The position numbers were made by a program, and so were the translations under genes. Positions 27,261 through 35,054 of a stretch of 45,617 bases of DNA are shown piece by piece; position 1 is the stretch's first letter, and each line of letters begins with the position of its first letter. Source of the DNA: Corallococcus sicarius (GTDB lineage: Bacteria; Myxococcota; Myxococcia; Myxococcales; Myxococcaceae); NCBI RefSeq assembly GCF_003611735.1, contig NZ_RAWG01000041.1, positions 1 to 45,617 of the forward strand, read 5' to 3'. The notes beneath the pieces were generated by a model. That model was not told where the DNA came from. It ran no database searches and saw nothing but the letters and a program-made list of their open reading frames with translations.

Positions 27261-28875
27261 TCGAGACCCCCGCCAACTGCTTGCTGATCGCCTCGCTTAG
27301 ACGAGCGGCCTCGGCGAACTCGGACTTCAAGCTATCGATGAGACGGGGGTAACGATCCTCAAACGTCTCGTCTTCCTCATCAAGGGCTGCGCTTCCCACG
27401 TAGCGCCCAGGGGCGAGCGCATAGCGATACGAGCAGATCTCGTCGAGCGATGCGACCTTGCAGAACCCGGGAATCTCGTTGGGATTCGATTTCCGTCGGA
27501 ACTGTCGATACGTCGACGCGATGCGCTCGACCTCCTCCGAGGACAGCTGTTTCTGCTTTCTCGATCCAGGAATCAAGGTGCCCAGCTTCCGCCCATCAAT
27601 GAATAGCACCTCGCCAGTGCGCTTGCGGAAACCGTTCCCACCCTTCCGACCTCTCGACAAGAACCAGAGCGCGCACGGAATCTGGGTGTTCGCGAAGAGT
27701 TGACCCGTGAGCTGGACGATACAGTCGACGTAGTCCTGCTCAACCAATGCCTTACGAACTTCCAGGCGGGCTGTCTCACTATTCGACAGCTCCCCGGTTG
27801 CCATTACGAAGCCGGCTGTGCCGCCCTCCTTCAGGTGCGAGAGGAAGTGGAGAATCCACATTGTGTTCGCATTCCTCGGCGAGAGCGGCATCCGCTCGTT
27901 GCCGAGTACAAGGCGGGAATCCTTGTCTGCGATCTTATTCGCGCCCCAGCCGTTCTCTCCCTTCGCCCCATCGTTGAACGGCGGGTTCGCGAGTATGTAG
28001 TCGGCCTTCAGCGTCGCGTGTTTGTCGTCCGTGTAGGAATTGCCGAGTTGGATGTTCCCGTCGAGGCCATGGATGAAGAGATTCATCCGGCACAGGCGAT
28101 AGGTGAAGTCCTTACTCTCCTGCCCGAAGAACGAGAGTTGGTTGTTGTGTTTCGTGAAGAGGTCACTCTGCACGAACATGCCGCCTGAACCGCAGCAGGG
28201 ATCGAGGACGAGGCCCTTCGTCGGTTCAAGCATCGCGACGAGCGTCTTAACGATACTTGCGGGAGTAAAGTACTCGCCGCCGCGCTTCCCCTCGGAGGAG
28301 GCGAACTCACCGATGAAGTACTCGTAAACGCGACCGATGAGATCCTCGCCGCCGTGATCGAGCGTGAATACGTCCTTCGAGAAAAGGTTGACGAGTCCTC
28401 GAAGGTTGTCGGCGCTCATATTCGAGCCGGCGTAGATGGTCGGGAGAAGCCCGCGGAGTTTATCCGGGTACTTCCTCTCCAGCATCTCCAAAACCTTGTC
28501 GAGTTTCACCTTGATGTCATCCGCCTGGGCGGCCTTGCGGATGTTCTCCCACCGAGCTTCCTGTGGGACGATGAACGCTCCAGCGCTGCGATACTCGTCG
28601 GGGTCATCGAGGGCTTTCTTGTCGCCGTGGTACTCGCTCTTCTTGTCGGCGATCAGCCCCTCAAGCTCGGACCTGCGACGTTCGTATCGCAACGACAGGA
28701 AGCGTAGGAAGATGATCGGTAGGACGTACCGTTTGTAGTCTGCCGGCTCAATAGAACCGCGAAGTGTAACGGCGGCTTGCCATAGCTCTTTCGTCAGGTC
28801 CGCAATGGACCCGCTCGCACCGCCACTACTCGGTTCACCAGTTGCGGCCGTGGTTACCTTCTTGGGTCTAGCCAT
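27250..28875 (-). CDS. hsdM: Type I restriction-modification DNA adenine methyltransferase
   Basis: 541 aa from ATG 28875, preceded by GGAG seven bases upstream. The frame is open about 100 codons further 5', but those residues look non-coding. An N-terminal HsdM helical domain begins at IADLTKELWQAAVTLRGSI. Catalytic blocks are the SAM-binding LDPCCGSGGMF (D225 region) and N6-adenine motif IV NPPF (N297). Intact, full length. First gene of an hsdM-hsdS-hsdR operon; the order differs from the common hsdR-first arrangement. Confidence 0.95.
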   Translation of the reverse strand: MARPKKVTTAATGEPSSGGASGSIADLTKELWQAAVTLRGSIEPADYKRYVLPIIFLRFLSLRYERRRSELEGLIADKKSEYHGDKKALDDPDEYRSAGAFIVPQEARWENIRKAAQADDIKVKLDKVLEMLERKYPDKLRGLLPTIYAGSNMSADNLRGLVNLFSKDVFTLDHGGEDLIGRVYEYFIGEFASSEGKRGGEYFTPASIVKTLVAMLEPTKGLVLDPCCGSGGMFVQSDLFTKHNNQLSFFGQESKDFTYRLCRMNLFIHGLDGNIQLGNSYTDDKHATLKADYILANPPFNDGAKGENGWGANKIADKDSRLVLGNERMPLSPRNANTMWILHFLSHLKEGGTAGFVMATGELSNSETARLEVRKALVEQDYVDCIVQLTGQLFANTQIPCALWFLSRGRKGGNGFRKRTGEVLFIDGRKLGTLIPGSRKQKQLSSEEVERIASTYRQFRRKSNPNEIPGFCKVASLDEICSYRYALAPGRYVGSAALDEEDETFEDRYPRLIDSLKSEFAEAARLSEAISKQLAGVSNGT

Positions 28876-29528
28876 TGATGTGCTCCAGTTCGTCCGGCTC
28901 GTACTGCTGGCTTGCGCTTCCACCCGCTCGGCCTCAAGTATCTCTCTCTGCGCGTGAACTGCCTCGGGCGACCACCGCGATGGAGCTGCGTGCCCTTCGC
29001 AGAGAGCCAAGTGTGGAGGTTCAGGGTTGACGCGCCGCGCAGCTTCGTACCACCCAGCTTCGCTTGCTGGGTATAATCGGGGTTTAGAGACTCTTTTCGG
29101 TAGTATCTCGCCAGTTCCCCATCCGAAGAACAACCTGCCAGGCGGGCCTATGCGGTGGCAGACCAGCAGAGGCATCCAGGCCATGCGCGCTAGCCGGCGG
29201 ACGGTACCTCCCTGGTCAGCCTCCGGGAGAAGGCGAGGTCGGACACACAGTAGTGCTCCTCCTCCTGCGGCTCACGTCGCTGGAGCTGTTACGCGCGGGC
29301 TTTTTACGGCGTAGATTTCGCGCCCTTTACGGCGTAAATTTCGCGCCCTTCGAAGCTCCGTCCCTCATTATCGTCCAGGCTGATAGAGGGGCTACCGCGA
29401 TGCGCCGCCGGTTGCGCCCACGCCAGCGCAGGCACTGGGTACAGCCCCAGTCGATCCACATCGCGCAGCCCACCACGTTGACGAGGGAGCCGCAGCGTGA
29501 GGGAGGTCTCCTCCGCCCCAGGGATTCC
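28876..29528. other. Gap between hsdM and the IS element
   Basis: This 653-bp stretch has no gene I can support. It should hold the hsdM promoter. A perfect inverted repeat CCCAGC-N7-GCTGGG (29053-29071) lies 178 bp upstream of hsdM and may be an operator. A plus-strand TATAAT follows it (29073-29078). A 23-bp tandem repeat is at 29303-29348. Minus-strand 29327-29528 reads as a protein-like fragment (CGSLVNVVGCAMWIDWGCTQ...GAKFTP, stop TAA) that runs into the IS end. It may be a relic of a gene cut by the IS, family unknown. Confidence 0.5.
29303..29348. repeat. Two 23-bp tandem direct repeats with a palindromic core
   Basis: Copies at 29303-29325 and 29326-29348 differ at one base (22/23). 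The second contains the perfect palindrome TTTACG-G-CGTAAA; both end in TTTCGCGCCC. Adjacent, near-identical palindromic units suggest a dimeric DNA-binding protein or a recombination site. Confidence 0.8.
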
Positions 29529-29566
29529 TGAGACATCTCTCTGGGGGATAGCCTCCCCCGCGTGAG

Positions 29567-30170
29567 GTGGATGTGAAGAAGCAACAGAAGCAGGGCAGGA
29601 CCGCGGAGCGCGGTCGGTTCTCGGCGAAGCGGAAGAAGGAGGCCGTGCTGCGTCTGCTCAAGGGAGAGGAGCTCGACGCGCTCTCGCGGGAGCTGGGCGT
29701 CACCGCAGCGGTGCTGAGTGAGTGGCGGGAGAAGTTCCTGGCCGGAGCTGTCATGGGCCGCCCTGTCGGATCGCTCGTGGGTCACCTCCTCGGATCGCTG
29801 CCTCGAACAGTCCGACCAGCCCGCGTGCTCGGGAGCGTCAAGGGTCGGCTACGCCGAAACCTGAACGGTTCTGCGCCCTTGACCCTCCCTCCGCGCGCGG
29901 GCGAAGGGCAACCGGCCGCAAGCGGCCAGTCCTGAGCGATCAGGAGTCGCGATCCGTTTGGCCGACCCGGATGCGGTCCATGACCCCGGCCCCTGACACG
30001 GAGCCGAGGCGAACCTCAAGAGCCGCGAGCCGGAGCCCGCGGACAACGAGGTGCTGCGGCTCAAGGCCATGGTGGGCGAGCTGATGATGAAGAACGAGCT
30101 GCTCGCCGAGAAGGCGCGGCTGCTGGAGGGAAACGCCCCGGGTTTTCCCTGGAGGAAGTCGAGAGGATGA
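29567..30170 (+). pseudogene. IS3-family orfA (HTH protein), split by a 250-bp insertion
   Basis: The N-terminal part is GTG 29567 to 29748 (FSAKRKKEAVLRLLKGEELD, SRELGVTAAVLSEWREKFLA), a Tnp_1-type HTH. After the insertion the frame resumes at 30005 (ANLKSREPEPADNEVLRLKA, MVGELMMKNELLAEKARLLE), the leucine-zipper part, ending at TGA 30168-30170. Deleting the insertion plus one 6-bp duplication restores the reading frame exactly (GCC GGA GCC GAG GCG AAC). The stop overlaps the orfB start (ATGA), the usual IS3 arrangement. Confidence 0.88.
29749..29998. mobile_element. MITE-like 250-bp insertion with inverted ends and 6-bp target duplication
   Basis: Ends are TGTCATGGGCCG and CGGCCCCTGACA, matching as inverted repeats at 11 of 12 positions. 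CGGAGC flanks both sides (29743-29748 and 29999-30004), the target-site duplication. No coding frame is convincing. The interior is structured: TCCTGA-GCGA-TCAGGA (29930-29945), CGGCC-GCAAG-CGGCC and GTCAAGGG/CCCTTGAC. It lies precisely inside orfA, and its removal restores the orfA frame, which strongly supports a discrete transposition event. Confidence 0.85.
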
Positions 30171-31063
30171 GCACCCGGCTCTCGCCTTCCAGCGGCAAGC
30201 GGTACGGCCTGGCGCTCGTGACGGCCACCTGGGGCGTGCCTCGCGCCACGGTGTACCGACACCGCGCCCGCCGTTAGTCCACGGAGGCTCCGACGGCTCG
30301 GCGCGGCCCCAAGACGGCGCTGACGGACGAGGCGCTGCGGGAGGCCATCCGTGGCGTGCTGGCGGCTTCGCCCTTCCTGGGCGAAGGGCACCGCAAGGTG
30401 TGGGCTCGGCTGCGCGCGCAGTCCGTACGCACCTCGAAGGCCCGCTGCCTGCGGCGGATGCGCGAGGCGGGACTGCTGGCCCCGGGCCGTGCCCGCCGGG
30501 TGCTGGGCCCTCGCAACCACGACGGCACGATGACTACCGACCAGCCCGACGTCAGGTGGGGCACCGACGCCACCTGCACCGTGACGACGCGGGAGGGCCA
30601 GGCCACCGTCTTCATCGCCATCGACCACGGCACCGCCGAGTGCGTCGGCATCCACGCGGCCCAGGTGGGCACCCGCTTCGAAGCCCTTGAGCCCATCCGC
30701 CAGGGCGTCAAGGCCCGCTTCGGTGCGTACGGCCAGGGCGTGGCCGCAGGGCTGTCCATCCGCCACGACAACGGCAGCCAGTACACTTCCGATGCCTTCC
30801 AGAACGAGCTGCGCTTCCTGGGGGCCGCATCCAGCCCCTCTTTCGTCCGCAGTCCCGAGGGCAACGGCTGCGCCGAGCGATTCATCCGAACCCTCAAGGA
30901 GCAGCTGCTCTGGGTGCGCACCTTCTCCACCGTGGAGGAACTGCGGCGGGCCCTGCGGGAGTGGGCTCACCGGTACAACGAGCACTGGCTGCTGGAGCGC
31001 CACCACTTCCTCTCGCCGAGTCAGGCCCGGCGAGCGCGGATGCAGTCGAAGCAGGCGGCCTGA
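30167..31063 (+). pseudogene. IS3-family orfB transposase with an amber codon
   Basis: ATG 30167 (MSTRLSPSSGKRYGLALVTA) leads into a helical DNA-binding region, broken at codon 37 by TAG (30275-30277). The same frame then continues to 31063 (TEAPTARRGPKTALTDEALR onward). The rve/DDE domain is recognisable: D in WGTDATCTV, D in IRHDNGSQYTS, E in GNGCAERFIRTLKEQ. The C-terminus is SPSQARRARMQSKQAA. A single CAG-to-TAG type change would explain the stop. GTG 30356 could start a truncated DDE fragment, but transposition would lack the N-terminal DNA-binding part and orfA. Confidence 0.88.
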
Positions 31064-31085
31064 TGACAACCCACCTGGTGTCTCA

Positions 31086-31430
31086 ACAATCCGGTGCGGT
31101 ACACATGCGCGCATCACGGAAGGCGATTCAGGAGCTACCGATGTATGCAAATTCGAGGTGGGCGTTCCGATCCGCAACACCCAGCAGGGAGAAGTTCCTC
31201 TGGAGGTTGCCCAGCAGGTTTCTGCTTATCTGTCCAACGCGGCGTCGCATGAGGTTCTATCCAAGGCTCAGCAAGGAGAGATGCTCGCCATCCTGTGCCG
31301 CCGGCTCAAGAACAAATATGAGCACCTGTTCAGAGAACGCATTGCCGGAGCCCGTGTGTCGGAGTGCCAGACCCCAGGCTTGGAGCCCATCTATTTCGAC
31401 ATTCCACTGAAGGGAGCGGCGAATGACTGA
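31086..31430 (+). pseudogene. 5'-truncated gene cut off by the IS
   Basis: The frame is open from the IS right end to TGA 31428-31430. Protein-like sequence starts near CKFEVGVPIRNTQQGEVPLE and runs through VAQQVSAYLSNAASHEVLSK and KNKYEHLFRERIAGARVSEC to FDIPLKGAAND. A GTG at 31161 (MGVPIRN...) could serve as a new start, giving about 90 aa. The style (short C-terminal domain followed by an overlapping small gene) resembles the C-terminal part of myxobacterial lipoprotein toxins with a downstream immunity gene, but I cannot name the family. The stop overlaps the next ATG by eight bases. Confidence 0.55.
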
Positions 31431-32103
31431 AGGATCGCAAGAGTCATTGATTGAGCTCGCGCGGCGGTACTACCCAACCGGGTTCCCAGTGGAGGAGGAT
31501 GATCTGGCTGAGCCAGTGCCAGCCCACCAGCGTACACCCGAGCATGCAAGGTTCTTGGCGGCATGGGACAAGGCCTTGAATGGGACCGATTGGAAGAACC
31601 TCATGAAGGGACTCAAACGCGCCTTTCCAGGTGAAGGCATCGGTAACGGGACCCAACCCTACGTCTCGGCGTGCATGCGCTGTTTTCTCTACCGCACAGA
31701 GCCGTTGCCTGGAGGCGAGCGACTCGCGACACGCATCGCCGCCGCAGTCAGTGTCCTTGTGCCTTTCTACATTGTCTATGTCACGACCCAGGTCTGGCAT
31801 CCCACCCACACTGGATACCCCATGGCGGCGTCCCCTCACCCCAAGAGAGGGGACGCAGGCGATGAGTCCTTTCACCTCCAGCACTTCTCCTCTCCCCAGC
31901 TCACTTTTGATCCTCCCTCGACTGTCAGGCAGGAAGTGAATGCACTGGAACACCTGATAGAGGAAGTGCTCGGCTATCGCCCCTTCCCCTTGGCTTTCGC
32001 GGGAGTAGCGCTTCCAGGGCTTCGAGTGGGCTTCTTCAATGGTGAAGGTCCTCCGACGCTTTTGGATACGCTCTTCTCCGACAATCTCGCCCACCTGCCT
32101 TGA
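31423..32103 (+). CDS. Hypothetical protein, possible immunity partner
   Basis: 226 aa from ATG 31423, overlapping the upstream truncated gene by eight bases (GAATGACTGA), so translationally coupled. There is no signal peptide. One moderately hydrophobic stretch (IAAAVSVLVPFYIVYVTTQV) lies near residue 110. Other landmarks are SLIELARRYYPTGFPVEEDD at the N-terminus, a Trp-containing segment and a C-terminal helix NALEHLIEEVLGYRPFP. I do not recognise a family. Tight coupling to a short domain-like gene in a region of toxin/immunity pairs suggests an immunity or accessory role (inference only). Confidence 0.6.
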   Translation: MTEGSQESLIELARRYYPTGFPVEEDDLAEPVPAHQRTPEHARFLAAWDKALNGTDWKNLMKGLKRAFPGEGIGNGTQPYVSACMRCFLYRTEPLPGGERLATRIAAAVSVLVPFYIVYVTTQVWHPTHTGYPMAASPHPKRGDAGDESFHLQHFSSPQLTFDPPSTVRQEVNALEHLIEEVLGYRPFPLAFAGVALPGLRVGFFNGEGPPTLLDTLFSDNLAHLP

Positions 32104-32363
32104 CGAACCGCATTCGAGGCACCGCCTCACGCGGACACCGGCCCGCGCACTCGCGCACCCCGCTGAGACGGGCTTTGTCGGTGGGCTTCACCGGAGGGGT
32201 TTGGGCCTGCTCCGGTTCGGTGGACAGGTTGACTACGCTGACACTGGGGGCAGCTACCTTGACGCTCACCGCGACAGCCTGCTCGCGCGTGGAGAGTGTT
32301 CGTAGGTAGCGTGGGGAGGATCCCTGGGGTTGAAGGCCGCCGGGGCAGCGCCAGGAGGGTTCC

Positions 32364-33716
32364 GTGCTTCCACGTTGGTCGCTTCCCCTATTGCTCGTAG
32401 TACTGACCGGATGCAGTAGCGCCACGAGAGCGGTGCGCCTGGACACGGGCCATGGCGCGCCCATCGTCTTCACTCCACGCTCCGGTGCCGTACCGGTGGA
32501 GCTGGACACGGACGACTTCGAGGAGGCCGTGGAGGCCCTGGCCCAGGCCGTGCGGCCTTCCATGCGCCCGCAGGAAGCCGCACGACACCTGTTCGAGGTG
32601 GAGCCTCGCAGCGGCTCCTACCTGTACGAGCCGCGCAGCCACCGTGTCATCCCGTTGGGACCGGGTGAACACCTGGAGGGAGGGCCACCGTCCGCTGACG
32701 TGGAGTTGACGCGCGCATACCTGCGCTGGTGCGGGCGCACCGCCAGACCCGGCGATTGCCTGAGCCTCCTGATGGAGGGCCCCACGGTCACTGGCGATGG
32801 GCGCTACGCCCTGTCCATGGCCCTGGCCCAAGGTGTCGTACTCGAGGAGATGATGGGCGCGTTCAAGGACATGGCCGATCCCCAGGCCATGGTGACGGCG
32901 GTTCTTTGGACGTGGACCACGTACTGCATCTTGCTCGCGGTGCCCGAACCCTTCTCGAAGGGCGTGGCCGCCGTGATGACCGCCTCCCTCATTGCCTACG
33001 TGGGGGTCGATACGTTCTGGAGCCTCATCGTGGGGTTCAAGCGGCTGGTGGAGGCGGCGGACCGGGCCACTACGTTTGACGAACTCCGCGAGGCAGGGGA
33101 GCACTACGGCAAGGTCATGGGCCGCAACGCGGCGCGCGCGTTCGCCATGTTGGCCACGGCGGCCATTGGGAACACGGCGGCGGGGCTGGGGTCGCAGGTG
33201 CCAAAGCTCCCCAGCGCCGCGCAGGCGGCGGTGCAGGCCGAAGCGCAGATGGGCATCAGGCTCGCGGCGGTCGCGGACGTGGGAACGGTGGCGGTGAGCG
33301 CCGAGGCCGTCACCATCGCCCTCGCGCCCGGCGCGGTGGCCATGGCGGCCCGAGGCACGGCCGGCGGTGCCTCCGCCAAGGCGCGTCCCACGGTCTCCAG
33401 GGCCTGGGGTTCGTTCAGTGGCTTCAAGAAAGCCCTGGGCCCTGCGGGCCCAGGGCGGGAGTGGCACCACATCGTCGAGCAGACCCCGGGCAACGCGAAG
33501 CGCTTCGGCCCCCAGGCCCTCCACAACACCGAGAACATCATCCCGCTGGACAAGGACCAGCACACCAAAGTCAGTTCCCTCTACTCGTCGGTCCGCTACG
33601 ACATTACTCATTCGTTCACGCAGACCGTGCGGCAGTGGTTGAGCACACAATCCTACGAGGTCCAACGCGAGTTCGGGCTGCTGGCCATTGAGAACGTGAA
33701 GAAGAGGGTCTGGTGA
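32364..33716 (+). CDS. Myxobacterial lipoprotein with C-terminal HNH/WHH-type nuclease toxin domain
   Basis: 450 aa from GTG 32364, preceded by AGGAGG. The signal peptide ends in lipobox LTGC (Cys17). The N-terminal region (VRLDTGHGAPIVFTPRSG) matches my memory of the paralogous myxobacterial lipoprotein family TIGR02269. The middle has hydrophobic stretches (residues about 170-230) and an Ala/Gly-rich part (260-340). The C-terminal 90 residues carry REWHHIVEQ (W367-H368-H369), then ALHNTENIIPLDKDQHTKVSS, the pattern of HNH/endonuclease VII-fold toxins. It is predicted to be a surface-attached nuclease toxin. The stop overlaps the ATG of a DUF2019 gene by one base, the likely immunity partner. 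Confidence 0.8.
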   Translation: MLPRWSLPLLLVVLTGCSSATRAVRLDTGHGAPIVFTPRSGAVPVELDTDDFEEAVEALAQAVRPSMRPQEAARHLFEVEPRSGSYLYEPRSHRVIPLGPGEHLEGGPPSADVELTRAYLRWCGRTARPGDCLSLLMEGPTVTGDGRYALSMALAQGVVLEEMMGAFKDMADPQAMVTAVLWTWTTYCILLAVPEPFSKGVAAVMTASLIAYVGVDTFWSLIVGFKRLVEAADRATTFDELREAGEHYGKVMGRNAARAFAMLATAAIGNTAAGLGSQVPKLPSAAQAAVQAEAQMGIRLAAVADVGTVAVSAEAVTIALAPGAVAMAARGTAGGASAKARPTVSRAWGSFSGFKKALGPAGPGREWHHIVEQTPGNAKRFGPQALHNTENIIPLDKDQHTKVSSLYSSVRYDITHSFTQTVRQWLSTQSYEVQREFGLLAIENVKKRVW

Positions 33717-34066
33717 TGACGTTGGAAGAACTGGTCGAGCAGTTCGCTTGGAATGTCGCGGCCCAGACAGATGCCATTCATCGAGGAGATTCCAGGACGG
33801 GGAACAAGCACGCCAAGCAGTACACCTCCGCGCTTCAGGCGCTACGCGCGCAAGGGGATACTGGGCGAGACGCCCTCGCCGTGCTGCTGAAGCATCCGCG
33901 TACGGATGTTCGAGCCATGGCGGCTGCGTTCTTGCTCCGCTACCGGACGGCAGAAGCCATGGCGGTACTGGAAGCGGCAGCGAACGAGGGGGGGGTTGCC
34001 GCCATCGGAGCAATCATGACACTGCGACGTTGGAAGGACGGCACCTGGGCACTCGATCCGGAGTAG
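33716..34066 (+). CDS. DUF2019 immunity-like protein, copy 1
   Basis: 116 aa from ATG 33716 (TGATG overlap with the toxin stop). It is all-helical and HEAT-like: LEELVEQFAWNVAAQTDAI, NKHAKQYTSALQALRAQG, AVLLKHPRTDVRAMAAAFLL, EAMAVLEAAA, ending MTLRRWKDGTWALDPE. This matches the DUF2019 pattern known downstream of toxins in myxobacteria. It is inferred to neutralise the HNH toxin encoded immediately before it. Two diverged copies follow within 1.4 kb. Confidence 0.8.
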   Translation: MTLEELVEQFAWNVAAQTDAIHRGDSRTGNKHAKQYTSALQALRAQGDTGRDALAVLLKHPRTDVRAMAAAFLLRYRTAEAMAVLEAAANEGGVAAIGAIMTLRRWKDGTWALDPE

Positions 34067-34136
34067 CCACCATAGCACAGGGTGCCGTGAGCCCCCGCCC
34101 AGGGGCCTCTACGCCCACCAGGTCGGGCCCCCACCG

Positions 34137-34372
34137 TCAAAGCTCCCCCCTGACGGACTTGCAGTTGCGCGGCTTGCGGTGGTCGAAGTCGCTGGGGACG
34201 ACGAACCACGCCACGTCGATGGCGCCCATCTTCTGCACGGTGGGCGTGACACACAGGTCCCGGGCCAGGGTGTCCACCTGATTCAAGGATGCCTCCGTGT
34301 AGATGATTTTCAGGACGCCCCCTGGCTTGATGACCCGTTCCAGCTCCGCGGGAAAGAGGGGTGCGTATTCCG
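34137..34372 (-). pseudogene. C-terminal fragment of a methyltransferase-like gene
   Basis: The minus-strand frame reads PEYAPLFPAELERVIKPGGV, then LKIIYTEASLNQVDTLARDL, ending RNCKSVRGEL at TGA 34137-34139. ERVIKPGGVL is the post-motif typical of class I SAM methyltransferases. The 5' end is lost: upstream the frame meets a stop and runs into the repeats at 34367-34436. It is about 78 codons long and no start is usable. It is wedged between two toxin/immunity modules, so it entered by recombination or IS activity. Confidence 0.6.
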
Positions 34373-34436
34373 GCCATGCCGATCAGCGATTCCGGCCGAA
34401 GCCGATCACCCGTTCCGGAGCATGCCGATCACCGGG
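34367..34436. repeat. Three imperfect 22-24 bp repeats, IS21-like end
   Basis: Units at 34367-34388, 34389-34412 and 34413-34436 share TTCCGG...GCCGATCA(C/G). Such arrays of short repeats at element tips are typical of IS21-family ends; no transposase is left here. They sit exactly at the junction between the methyltransferase fragment and the toxin relic. Confidence 0.6.
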
Positions 34437-34474
34437 ATGACGACGCTGGTGGGGGCTACTTCGCCGCCTTCTTC

Positions 34475-34648
34475 CCGCTGGACAAGAGCCTGCACACGGA
34501 TGTCAGTGCCCTCTACTCATCGATTCGCCACTCCATCACGCAGTCGTATACACAGACCGTGAGGCAGTGGTTGAGCACGCAGTCCTACGAGGCTCAGCGC
34601 GAGTTTGGGCTGCTGGCCATTGAGAACGTGAGGAAGGGGTTCTGGTGA
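34475..34648 (+). pseudogene. Relic of toxin C-terminus, copy 2
   Basis: PLDKSLHTDVSALYSSIRHS through TQTVRQWLSTQSYEAQREFG to VRKGFW is about 80% identical to the last 58 residues of the HNH lipoprotein at 32364-33716 (PLDKDQHTKVSSLYSSVRYD...). The catalytic WHH part and everything before it are missing. Its stop overlaps the ATG of the next DUF2019 gene by one base, exactly as in the intact pair. Confidence 0.85.
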
Positions 34649-34998
34649 TGACGCTGGAAGAACTGGTCGATCAATTCGCGCGGAACGTCGCGGCCCAGAC
34701 CGATGCCATCCGGCGAGGCGATGCCAAGACAGGGAATCGCCACGCCAAGCAGTACATCGCGGCGCTTCAGCAACTCCGGGCACAGGGGGATGCTGGTCGG
34801 GAAGCCCTCGCCGTACTGCTGACGCATCCCCGCACGGACATTCGCGCCATGGCAGCTGGGTTCTTGCTCCGCTACCGGACGGCGGAGGCCAAGGCCGTGT
34901 TGGAGGCTGCGGCAAAGGAAGGAGGCGTCGGCGCTCTCGACGCAATCATGACCCTGAGACACTGGGAGAACGGAACCTGGGCACTCGATCCGGAGTAG
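34648..34998 (+). CDS. DUF2019 immunity-like protein, copy 2
   Basis: 116 aa from ATG 34648. Close paralogue of copy 1 (about 80% identical: LEELVDQFARNVAAQTDAIR, NRHAKQYIAALQQLRAQGDA, MTLRHWENGTWALDPE). It is intact although its toxin is reduced to a 58-codon relic, so it may serve as orphan immunity. Its expression would depend on upstream transcription, because only the relic precedes it. Confidence 0.8.
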   Translation: MTLEELVDQFARNVAAQTDAIRRGDAKTGNRHAKQYIAALQQLRAQGDAGREALAVLLTHPRTDIRAMAAGFLLRYRTAEAKAVLEAAAKEGGVGALDAIMTLRHWENGTWALDPE

Positions 34999-35000
34999 CT

Positions 35001-35054
35001 CAACGCGAGTTCGGGCTGCTGGCCATGGAGAACGTGGCGAAGGGGTTCTGGTGA
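35001..35054 (+). pseudogene. Relic of toxin C-terminus, copy 3 (17 codons)
   Basis: QREFGLLAMENVAKGFW plus stop is identical in 14 or 15 of 17 residues to the extreme C-terminus of the toxin copies. It starts right after the stop of immunity copy 2. The stop again overlaps the next immunity ATG by one base. Confidence 0.85.

Larger units (their letters stand above)
29529..31085 (+). mobile_element. IS3-family insertion sequence, inactivated
   Basis: The element has orfA (HTH) and an overlapping orfB (DDE integrase). Probable ends are TGAGACA at 29529-29535 and its complement TGTCTCA at 31079-31085, with 5'-TG...CA-3' termini as in the IS3 family. Removing the 256 bp of nested insertion and its target duplication leaves 1301 bp, a typical IS3 length. 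No flanking target duplication is visible, so the outer ends are approximate or one flank has been rearranged. Confidence 0.8.

Noticed and set aside
32100..32309. A 69-codon ORF (TTG start) between the 226-residue gene and the HNH lipoprotein, with a hydrophobic C-terminal half
   Set aside because: Rare start codon, no ribosome-binding site and low-complexity Thr/Leu sequence. It overlaps the previous stop, but coding is not convincing. Similar text may be a repeated leader before such lipoproteins; I cannot verify this.
34367..34436. Possible CRISPR array
   Set aside because: The three repeats are adjacent with no spacers and no cas genes. IS-end repeats explain them better.
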